Below, piece after piece: positions 54,394 to 61,225 of a DNA stretch of 64,000 nucleotides; within the stretch, counting starts at the first letter, position 1, and the number at the start of each line of letters is the position of its first letter. The DNA lies in contig NZ_JAADZV010000001.1 of assembly GCF_010645075.1 (NCBI RefSeq), positions 868,001-932,000 of the forward strand. Direction: 5' to 3'. The DNA is from Flavobacterium limi. GTDB lineage: Bacteria > Bacteroidota > Bacteroidia > Flavobacteriales > Flavobacteriaceae. Under the pieces are notes generated by a model. The model was given only the letters and a program-made list of their open reading frames with translations. It searched no databases and was not told the origin of the DNA. A program made the translations under genes and the position numbers.

Positions 54394-55524
54394 ATGAAAC
54401 AGATTAAATACATTTATTCAGTCATTATTCTTTTACCGCTTATGGCTTTTTCTCAGGCAAAAGGTATAATTGAAATCCAAAATAATTCAGATTTAGAAAG
54501 AAAAGAAGCCGTAGTTGCCATTAAATGGGAAACGATTCTGTCTCATTATTCTCAAATTGATACAGCAAATTTTGTTGTAATAAATACTACAACCAAAAAA
54601 CAGATTCCGTATCAATTAGAGCATAAAGGACTTCCTGGAATTCAGAATTTGCTGGTACAGGTAAATGTTAAGGCAAAAGCAACAGTTCGTCTTTCTATTC
54701 AAAAAGGAAAACCAAATCCGATAGAAGTTAAAACGTATGCCCGTTTTGTACCGGAACGTAAAGATGATTTTGCATGGGAAAATGATAAAATAGCTTTTCG
54801 TACTTATGGTAAAGCCATAGAAAATACCAATGAAGATGCCTACGGATTTGATGTTTGGGTAAAAAGAACCAATAAAATGGTCGTTAACGAACGCTATAAG
54901 TTAGGAAATTACCATAAAGATAATGGCAACGGAATGGATTATTACCATGTCGGGCATACGTTAGGTGCCGGAAATATGGCACCATATATTAAAGATACAA
55001 TACGATATTCTGCCAATTACCACCAGTGGAAAGTATTAGATAATGGTCCGCTACGTACAACTTTTCAGCTTGGATACGACGAATGGAATGCAGGTGGTGT
55101 AAAAGTTAAAGCTGTAAAAACCATTTCCCTCGATGCAGGATCGCAGCTAAATAGAGTAGAAAACGTATATACTTTTGAAGATAATAAACCTATGCCGGTT
55201 GTGGTAGGAATTATCAAAAGACCGGAACAAGGAGTTGTTTCATTAAACGAGCAAAATGGTATTTTAGGTTATTGGGAGCCAACATTCAAAGAAGACGGTA
55301 CTACTGGTGTTGGTGCTATTTTGACAACTCCTGTCAAAAATATGCTGGTGAATAAAGAGCAGCTATTAGCAGTCATAGAAGTAAAAAATAATGAAGCAAT
55401 TGTTTATTATACAGGAGCTTCATGGGATAAAGCAGGTAAAATTACAAATTCAGGACAATGGTTTGAGTATCTGGATCGATTTTCACAAGAGTTGAAAAAT
55501 CCAATGTTGGTAAATGTGAAATAA
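54394..55524 (+). CDS. DUF4861-family secreted protein
   Basis: A 376-residue secreted protein starting at ATG 54394 (MKQIKYIYSVIILLPLMAFSQ, a clean signal peptide). The frame is open 186 bases further upstream but that part has no signal-like sequence. The mature protein starts 'GIIEIQNNSDLERKEAVVAIKW' and has long beta-rich stretches ('DYYHVGHTLGAGNMAPYI', 'LRTTFQLGYDEWNAGGVKVKAVKTISLDAGSQLNRVE'), which I recognise as the DUF4861 pattern. That family is often found in polysaccharide loci of Bacteroidota, but its role is not settled. No SusC/SusD pair is adjacent. A terminator-like hairpin follows. Confidence 0.8.
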   Translation: MKQIKYIYSVIILLPLMAFSQAKGIIEIQNNSDLERKEAVVAIKWETILSHYSQIDTANFVVINTTTKKQIPYQLEHKGLPGIQNLLVQVNVKAKATVRLSIQKGKPNPIEVKTYARFVPERKDDFAWENDKIAFRTYGKAIENTNEDAYGFDVWVKRTNKMVVNERYKLGNYHKDNGNGMDYYHVGHTLGAGNMAPYIKDTIRYSANYHQWKVLDNGPLRTTFQLGYDEWNAGGVKVKAVKTISLDAGSQLNRVENVYTFEDNKPMPVVVGIIKRPEQGVVSLNEQNGILGYWEPTFKEDGTTGVGAILTTPVKNMLVNKEQLLAVIEVKNNEAIVYYTGASWDKAGKITNSGQWFEYLDRFSQELKNPMLVNVK

Positions 55525-55543
55525 TTGGAGTTTATAAAATAAT

Positions 55544-55599
55544 AAAAAAGCCTGAGAAATATAATTTTCTCAGGCTTCAAATATTTTTAGTAGCGGGAA
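55544..55599. repeat. Direct repeat, left copy: terminator hairpin plus 3' end of tRNA-fMet
   Basis: A 56-base segment that repeats 57611-57667 with a few differences: AAAAAAGCCTGAGAAAT, the complementary arm TTCTCAGGCTT, then AGTAGCGGGAA, the last part equal to the last 9 bases of the tRNA gene (minus strand). After base 55599 the tRNA similarity stops. The two copies bracket the serine hydrolase gene like attachment-site repeats. The hairpin also ends the DUF4861 gene. Confidence 0.8.
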
Positions 55600-55841
55600 G
55601 CAATCAAATATCTAACCTATTGTTAAATGATTTTTATGTCGTTCGCAGGTATTAATTAGGAATATGTGTTCTTTTTTTTGCAAAATAAGATGTTGTGATA
55701 TAATGCAAATGAACAGACTTAATAGTTTATTTGTATTTTTTTCTCATAAAATTTATGTCTTTTTTATATTTTAATTGTAGCTTTCTTAACAAGTGCTAGA
55801 AAATAAAGGAATAGTTTTATAAATTTAACAACTAACACATT

Positions 55842-57590
55842 ATGATAAGAAAACTACATTGGGGATTCTATTTTTCTAATTACAAAAAAGGTTTAAAAAT
55901 ATCTATTTTAAATCTTATTATTTCAATCCTATCTGTTATTAATGTCGTGGCGCAAAATAAATCCACAGAATTAGACAACTTAATGAAGCATTGCTATGCA
56001 AATGGTATTTTTAATGGAACAATTTTAGTTTCTGAAAACGGAAAAGTAATTTATAGAAAAGCTTTAGGCAATTTAAACAATGAAACGAAACAAAAATTAA
56101 CTCCAGAATCTACATTCGGACTAGCTTCTATTTCTAAGCAATTTACAGCAATGGGAATTATGATTTTAAAAGAACGAAAAAAGCTTTCTTATGATGATAA
56201 GCTCATAAAATATTACCCTGATTTTTCTACTTATGCAAATACTATTACAATAAAAAGTTTATTAAACCACACATCAGGTTTGCCACAATATTATGGGTAT
56301 ACGGATAAAGATATTGTATCAAATGCTGAAGTACTGAAAATACTAACAGATCAGAAACAATTGGATTTTAAAACAGGAGAAAAATATAGCTATAACAACG
56401 GAGGTTACATAATGTTGGCATTAATTATAGAAAAAATTTCTGGTCAACCTTTGTCAACATTTTTGAAGGAGAATATTTTTGAGCCTTTAAAGATGAAAAA
56501 CACTATGGTTTGTAGCGATTCGCCAATTATAATAAAAAATAGAGCAATTGGCTATTCAAGAATTGGTGGAATAAACGATTTAATGATTTCTCATACAGGT
56601 TCTACAGGTATGATATCAAATGTAGATGATCTGTTTTTATGGGAACAATCCTTGTACAGCCAAAAACTTGTGTCAAATAAAATAATGGATGAAGCTTTTA
56701 CCAATACAATTTTGAATAATGGCTCTCTGTCAAATTATGGATTTGGCTGGAGAATAAATGATAATGAGCAACAAAAAAGAGTAGAACACTCAGGAAGTGA
56801 TTTTGGATATAGGACTTTTATAAAAAGAAATTTAAGAAAAAAAAATTCGTATATTTTACTTACTAATAATGGTAACGCGGTTGCACTTAATGAGATAAAT
56901 GAATCTGTCGACAATATTTTAGATGGCAATCCTTACAAGCTTCCTAAACGTCCTGTTTTTTCTAAATTGAAAGAATCTTTAAAAAATAATTCTACAGATG
57001 TCGCTATAAGAATTACAAGAGAAGCAATAAAAGAATCACCTGATCAATTTGTTTTTGATGACGACGCTATCAATGAATTGGGATATAGTTTTTTAACTGA
57101 AAAGAAAATAAATGATGCATTGTCTTTATTCAAATTCAATGCTGAATTAAATCCAAAATCTTCAAATGTTTATGATAGTTTGGGCGAAGTTTATCTAGTT
57201 CTTAACGATACTGTAAATGCTACCGAAAATTATAAAAAATCAGTAAAACTTGATCCAAATAACGCCAATGGAATTAAAGTTCTTTCTAAATTAGGAATTT
57301 CTTCTGCCGACGTTGTAGGAGAAGTAACAGTTACATCAGAAATCCTTAAATCATATGAGGGCAAGTATCAGTTGAATAAAAATTATTTTTTCACAGTAAC
57401 TTCAGAAAATAAGCAGTTGTTTATTCAGGGAACTGGTGAAGAAATAACAACAGTATTTCCGATATCACAAAATAGGTTTTACAGTAAAATAGTAACCGCT
57501 CAATTTACTTTCAATATCGGTGAAAACGGAAAAATTACAAGCCTTACTTTAAATATGGGAAGTGATGTGATTGCAAAGAAAGTTGAATAA
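55842..57590 (+). CDS. Serine hydrolase of the beta-lactamase/PBP family with C-terminal TPRs
   Basis: A 582-residue exported protein: signal segment (about 18-38, ending VVAQ), then a class C beta-lactamase-like domain with Ser96-Ile-Ser-Lys99 (SxxK), Tyr184-Asn-Asn186 (YxN) and His316-Ser-Gly (the KTG position). A TPR-like region (about 375-480, 'NPKSSNVYDSLGEVYLVLNDTVNATENYKKSVKLDPNNANGI') and a beta-rich C-terminal domain follow. It is likely a D-aminopeptidase, esterase or D,D-peptidase; substrate not predictable. It is more AT-rich in feel than neighbouring genes. It lies alone between two copies of the tRNA-fMet 3' end, which suggests acquisition by site-specific integration (inference). 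Confidence 0.88.
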   Translation: MIRKLHWGFYFSNYKKGLKISILNLIISILSVINVVAQNKSTELDNLMKHCYANGIFNGTILVSENGKVIYRKALGNLNNETKQKLTPESTFGLASISKQFTAMGIMILKERKKLSYDDKLIKYYPDFSTYANTITIKSLLNHTSGLPQYYGYTDKDIVSNAEVLKILTDQKQLDFKTGEKYSYNNGGYIMLALIIEKISGQPLSTFLKENIFEPLKMKNTMVCSDSPIIIKNRAIGYSRIGGINDLMISHTGSTGMISNVDDLFLWEQSLYSQKLVSNKIMDEAFTNTILNNGSLSNYGFGWRINDNEQQKRVEHSGSDFGYRTFIKRNLRKKNSYILLTNNGNAVALNEINESVDNILDGNPYKLPKRPVFSKLKESLKNNSTDVAIRITREAIKESPDQFVFDDDAINELGYSFLTEKKINDALSLFKFNAELNPKSSNVYDSLGEVYLVLNDTVNATENYKKSVKLDPNNANGIKVLSKLGISSADVVGEVTVTSEILKSYEGKYQLNKNYFFTVTSENKQLFIQGTGEEITTVFPISQNRFYSKIVTAQFTFNIGENGKITSLTLNMGSDVIAKKVE

Positions 57591-57610
57591 AAAAAAGAAT
57601 TTTGGAGTAT

Positions 57611-57667
57611 AAAAAAGCCTGAGAAATCTATATTTCTCAGGCTTTACATTTTTTATAGTAGCGGGAA
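57611..57667. repeat. Direct repeat, right copy: terminator hairpin plus 3' end of tRNA-fMet
   Basis: Partner of 55544-55599. The stem AAGCCTGAGAAAT with ATTTCTCAGGCTT can terminate both the serine hydrolase (+) and the tRNA (-). It continues into the intact tRNA gene. Confidence 0.85.
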
Positions 57668-57731
57668 CAGGACTCGAACCTGTGACCTTCGGGTTATGAG
57701 CCCGACGAGCTGCCTACTGCTCTATCCCGCG
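57659..57731 (-). tRNA. Initiator tRNA-fMet (anticodon CAT)
   Basis: A 73-base cloverleaf on the minus strand: acceptor C1GCGGGA / TCCCGCT72, D stem GAGC/GCTC, anticodon stem-loop GGGCTCATAACCC (anticodon at 57696-57698) and T arm ACAGG TTCGAGT CCTGT. The three G-C pairs beside the anticodon and the unpaired C1-T72 at the end of the acceptor stem mark it as the initiator, not the elongator. CCA is not encoded. Confidence 0.97.
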
Positions 57732-57743
57732 ATGTTTCGGGTG

Positions 57744-57773
57744 CAAAGATACGCCCATTTTTTAGATTTCCAA
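57744..57773 (-). promoter_or_regulatory. Promoter of tRNA-fMet
   Basis: On the minus strand TTG (57771-57773), 19-base spacer, TATCTTTG (57744-57751), ending 13 bases before the mature tRNA. Full consensus. Confidence 0.8.
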
Positions 57774-57820
57774 CGAAAACTTAAAAAAATGTTTTATTTT
57801 CTGTATTGAGTTGATATGAC

Positions 57821-57828
57821 TACCTTTG
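57821..57828 (+). promoter_or_regulatory. -7 box of the era promoter
   Basis: TACCTTTG, 20 bases before the era ATG; the -33 region is weak (TTTT near 57797). The tRNA and era promoters are divergent with less than 100 bases between the transcripts. Confidence 0.65.
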
Positions 57829-57848
57829 CAGCTTAAAATAATACACAA

Positions 57849-58730
57849 ATGTCACATAAAGCAGGATTCGTAAACATTATCGGAAATCCAAATGTTGGAA
57901 AATCAACCCTGATGAACGCCTTCGTTGGAGAACGATTATCGATCATTACCTCAAAAGCACAAACTACACGTCATAGAATTTTAGGAATCGTAAACGGAGA
58001 AGACTTTCAATTGGTTTTGTCTGACACGCCAGGAATCATCAAACCCGCTTACGAAATGCAGGAATCGATGATGAACTTCGTAAAATCGGCTTTTGAAGAT
58101 GCTGACATTTTAGTTTATATGGTCGAAATAGGAGAGCAGGATTTAAAAGACGAAGACTTCTTTAAGAAAATTATCCACGCTAAAATTCCGGTTTTACTGC
58201 TTTTAAATAAAATTGACAATTCGAACCAGGAACAATTAGAACAACAAGTTGCTTTCTGGAAAGAAAAAGTGCCAAATGCAGAAATTTTCCCAATCTCGGC
58301 CTTACAGAATTTTAATGTACCGGAAGTTTTTGGAAGAATTATAGAATTATTGCCAGAATCTCCGGCTTATTATCCTAAAGACCAGTTAACAGACAAACCA
58401 GAACGTTTCTTCGTAAACGAAACGATTCGCGAGAAAATCTTGTTGAATTACAGCAAAGAGATTCCGTATGCGGTTGAAATCGTAACAGAAGAATTCCACG
58501 AAGACGAAAAAATTATCAGAATCCGTTCAGTAATTATGGTGGAGCGCGATACGCAAAAAGGAATCATCATTGGTCATAAAGGCGCAGCCTTGAAGAAAGT
58601 GGGCACTGATGCCCGTGCCGATTTAGAGAAATTCTTCGGAAAACAAATTCACATTGAGCTTTACGTAAAAGTGAATAAAAACTGGAGAAGCAATGCTAAT
58701 ATGCTGAAACGATTCGGGTATAATCAGTAA
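57849..58730 (+). CDS. era: GTPase Era, 16S rRNA-binding ribosome maturation factor
   Basis: A 293-residue GTPase with G1 'GNPNVGKST', G3 'DTPG' and G4 'NKID', then a C-terminal KH RNA-binding domain ('KGIIIGHKGAALKKVGTDARADLEKFFG'). This is the normal length and order for Era. It binds the 3' end of 16S rRNA and helps assemble the small subunit. It lies near der, the other ribosome-assembly GTPase, and next to the initiator tRNA, a core-genome setting. Confidence 0.98.
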   Translation: MSHKAGFVNIIGNPNVGKSTLMNAFVGERLSIITSKAQTTRHRILGIVNGEDFQLVLSDTPGIIKPAYEMQESMMNFVKSAFEDADILVYMVEIGEQDLKDEDFFKKIIHAKIPVLLLLNKIDNSNQEQLEQQVAFWKEKVPNAEIFPISALQNFNVPEVFGRIIELLPESPAYYPKDQLTDKPERFFVNETIREKILLNYSKEIPYAVEIVTEEFHEDEKIIRIRSVIMVERDTQKGIIIGHKGAALKKVGTDARADLEKFFGKQIHIELYVKVNKNWRSNANMLKRFGYNQ

Positions 58731-58740
58731 AATGATTTGG

Positions 58741-58823
58741 GCGTGTCCCTGCGGGTCGGGCTTTCAGCTATATCTTTTGTTACGTTTCACTTCACAAAAG
58801 GATACCGCCTCAATCCCTCACGC
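58741..58823. repeat. Intergenic fold-back repeat, family B
   Basis: Ends GCGTG (58741-58745) and CACGC (58819-58823) pair, as do CTTTTGT (58774-58780) and ACAAAAG (58794-58800). The pattern, starting GCGTGTCCCTGCGGGTCGGG and ending CAATCCCTCACGC, is a familiar flavobacterial intergenic hairpin. No coding content. Confidence 0.7.
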
Positions 58824-58863
58824 AAATAAAACTCAGAAGAACATTCGTTTTTAAAAGAAATAA

Positions 58864-59457
58864 ATGAAAATTAAAAAGATTACGCTCCTGATCATTTCAG
58901 TTTTAGTTTTGGGTTACGCAGGAATTAGATTCGTTAAAAAAATAAATCTAAACAGGAATTATAAAATCGGACAGTCACTCGATAGTTTAAACGGAGTGAA
59001 GGTTTATTACAACGGCGGAGTTGATAACGTTGTCGAGAGAAACGTTACAAAAGATAACTATAATTTAGGTCTTAAATACCAATGTGTAGAATTCGTAAAA
59101 CGATATTATTACGAACATTACAATCATAAAATGCCGGATGCATATGGGCATGCAAAAGATTTTTTCGATCCGAAAGTAAAGGATGGCGAATTGAATCTGA
59201 AACGAGATTTAATTCAATATACAAATCTTAGCAAAGCAAAACCTGAAATCGGAGATTTGGTGATTTTTTCAGGATCGGTTTTAAACAGGTTTGGACATGT
59301 AGCCATAATTTCTAAAATTTCTGAAACTGAAGTGGAGATTATTCAGCAGAATCCGGGACCATTTAGTAGTTCAAGAGAAGTTTTTGTTCTGAAAAAGCAG
59401 GAAGGCAAATATAAAATTGAAAATAGCAGATTGCTTGGCTGGTTAAGAAAAGAATAA
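58864..59457 (+). CDS. CHAP-domain protein (NlpC/P60-like amidase or peptidase)
   Basis: A 197-residue protein with an N-terminal membrane anchor or signal (ITLLIISVLVLGYAGI) and a CHAP domain: catalytic Cys in 'YQCVEFVKRYYYEH', His in 'GHVAIISKIS' and a polar residue in 'IIQQNPGP'. CHAP enzymes cut peptidoglycan peptides or act as amidases, so it is probably periplasmic and membrane-bound. It lies between two core GTPase genes and has no partner. The substrate is inferred from the family only. Confidence 0.85.
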   Translation: MKIKKITLLIISVLVLGYAGIRFVKKINLNRNYKIGQSLDSLNGVKVYYNGGVDNVVERNVTKDNYNLGLKYQCVEFVKRYYYEHYNHKMPDAYGHAKDFFDPKVKDGELNLKRDLIQYTNLSKAKPEIGDLVIFSGSVLNRFGHVAIISKISETEVEIIQQNPGPFSSSREVFVLKKQEGKYKIENSRLLGWLRKE

Positions 59458-59490
59458 AAAATTTAATGAAAAACATTCTATAAACCATAA

Positions 59491-59580
59491 TGCCCTAGCC
59501 CTGATAGCAGTGGAAATCCTTTTGTGACGCTTCTTTAGCGGAACAAAAGATTGAAACGGATAGAAGGAAACAGCTCCTAA
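59491..59580. repeat. Intergenic fold-back repeat, family A (copy 2)
   Basis: Shares TGCCCTAGCCC at its start and AGCTCCTAA at its end, and the central ATCCTTT / AAAGAT pair, with the element at 12413-12500. The sequences between have diverged, so these are old copies. Confidence 0.7.
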
Positions 59581-59596
59581 AATAATATAAAAAATC

Positions 59597-59645
59597 TTAG
59601 GTACTTAGAAACTTAGCATCTTAGCAACTTTTTTAACTACCTTTG
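59597..59645 (+). promoter_or_regulatory. der upstream region: 8-bp tandem TTAG repeat and promoter -7 box
   Basis: Four 8-base units beginning TTAG (59597-59628: TTAGGTAC, TTAGAAAC, TTAGCATC, TTAGCAAC) lead to a -7 box TACCTTTG at 59638-59645. There is no clear TTG -33 box. The leader to der is about 90 bases. Confidence 0.55.
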
Positions 59646-59743
59646 CAAAAAATTTAAATAAAGCATTTTAGATTTATAATTTACTGTGATTTAGTCAAAA
59701 ACAAAATCTGAAATTGTGAGTCTGGAATCTAAAATTCAAAAAA

Positions 59744-61051
59744 ATGAATAACATTGTTGCGATAGTAGGAAGACCTAATGTAGGGAAATCAACCCTGTTT
59801 AATAGGCTGATACAAAGAAGAGAAGCTATTGTAGATTCAGTTTCCGGGGTTACCCGTGATAGAAACTATGGTAAAAGCGAGTGGAATGGAAAAGAGTTTT
59901 CTGTCATTGATACAGGTGGATACGTTCGGGGGTCTGATGACGTTTTTGAAGGTGAAATCCGTAAACAGGTAGAACTTGCTATCGACGAAGCTGATGTTAT
60001 TATTTTTGTGGTAGATGTTGAAGAAGGTATTACGCCAATGGATGAGACCGTTGCAAAATTGTTACGTAAAGTAACGAAACCGGTTTTGTTGGCTGTAAAC
60101 AAGGTTGATAATGCTATGCGTGAGAAAGATGCTGTAGAGTTTTATAACCTTGGATTAGGAGAATATTACACATTTGCCAGTATTTCAGGAAGTGGAACTG
60201 GGGATTTATTGGATGCTTTAATTGAGGCATTTCCTGAGAAACCAGTAGTTGAGGTTAAGGAAGATTTGCCTCGTTTTGCTGTTGTAGGACGCCCGAATGC
60301 CGGTAAATCCAGTTTTATCAACGCTTTGATTGGTCAGGATCGTTATATTGTAACGGATATTGCAGGTACAACCCGTGATGCAATTGATACCAAATTTGAC
60401 CGTTTTGGTTTTGAATTCAATTTAGTTGATACTGCGGGAATCCGTCGTAAAGCAAAAGTGAAGGAAGATTTAGAATTTTATTCTGTAATGCGTTCTGTAA
60501 GAGCAATTGAGCATGCAGATATTTGTATATTGGTTATCGATGCAACACGTGGATTTGAAGGTCAGGACCAGAGTATTTTCTGGCTGGCTGAGAAAAACCG
60601 TAAGGGCGTTGTAATCCTGGTAAACAAATGGGATTTGGTAGAAAAAGATACGATGTCTTCCAGAGATTACGAAGCAAAAATCCGTAAAGAGTTAATGCCA
60701 TTTACTGATGTGCCCATTTTATTCGTTTCAGCTTTAACCAAACAGCGTTTATTGAAAGCATTAGAAACTACAGTTCAGGTTTTCGAAAACAGAAAGCAAA
60801 GAATTTCTACTTCAAAATTTAATGAATATATGCTGAAGGTAATTGAATCATACCCGCCGCCGGCGATGAAAGGAAAATATGTAAAAATTAAGTATTGTAT
60901 GCAATTGCCAACGCCAACGCCTCAATTCGTATTCTTTGCCAATCTTCCACAATATGTTAAAGAACCGTATAAACGTTATTTAGAAAACAAGATTAGAGAA
61001 AATTGGGATTTTGCAGGAGTGCCGATTGATATTTATATCAGAGAGAAATAA
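59744..61051 (+). CDS. der: GTPase Der (EngA), 50S ribosome assembly
   Basis: A 435-residue protein with two tandem G domains: G1 'GRPNVGKST' (about residue 8) and a second 'GRPNAGKSS' (about 180), with 'NKVD' and 'NKWD' as G4 motifs. A C-terminal KH-like domain ends '[13 protein letters not shown]'. Double G domains are unique to Der. It is essential for large-subunit assembly in most bacteria. A terminator follows at once. Confidence 0.98.
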   Translation: MNNIVAIVGRPNVGKSTLFNRLIQRREAIVDSVSGVTRDRNYGKSEWNGKEFSVIDTGGYVRGSDDVFEGEIRKQVELAIDEADVIIFVVDVEEGITPMDETVAKLLRKVTKPVLLAVNKVDNAMREKDAVEFYNLGLGEYYTFASISGSGTGDLLDALIEAFPEKPVVEVKEDLPRFAVVGRPNAGKSSFINALIGQDRYIVTDIAGTTRDAIDTKFDRFGFEFNLVDTAGIRRKAKVKEDLEFYSVMRSVRAIEHADICILVIDATRGFEGQDQSIFWLAEKNRKGVVILVNKWDLVEKDTMSSRDYEAKIRKELMPFTDVPILFVSALTKQRLLKALETTVQVFENRKQRISTSKFNEYMLKVIESYPPPAMKGKYVKIKYCMQLPTPTPQFVFFANLPQYVKEPYKRYLENKIRENWDFAGVPIDIYIREK

Positions 61052-61059
61052 AAATTGAG

Positions 61060-61084
61060 AGTCCCATTTTTGGGACTTTTTTTA
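61060..61084 (+). terminator. Rho-independent terminator after der
   Basis: Stem AGTCCCA / TGGGACT (61060-61066 with 61071-61077), loop TTTT, followed by a T-run. Confidence 0.9.
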
Positions 61085-61225
61085 TGGTCGTTTTCCAATT
61101 AAAATGAATTTAGTTTAGCGAAATGACATCATATTTGGTTAAATGTGGAATTTACAATTAAATCTATTCTATTAATTAAACCTTTTGATTCTTTCGGTGT
61201 CTTATCGTTCTAACTAACCATTTTT

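Noticed and set aside
55588..55661. A second tRNA gene at the left repeat
   Set aside because: Only the last 9 bases of the tRNA are present; no anticodon arm, D arm or 5' acceptor strand follows.
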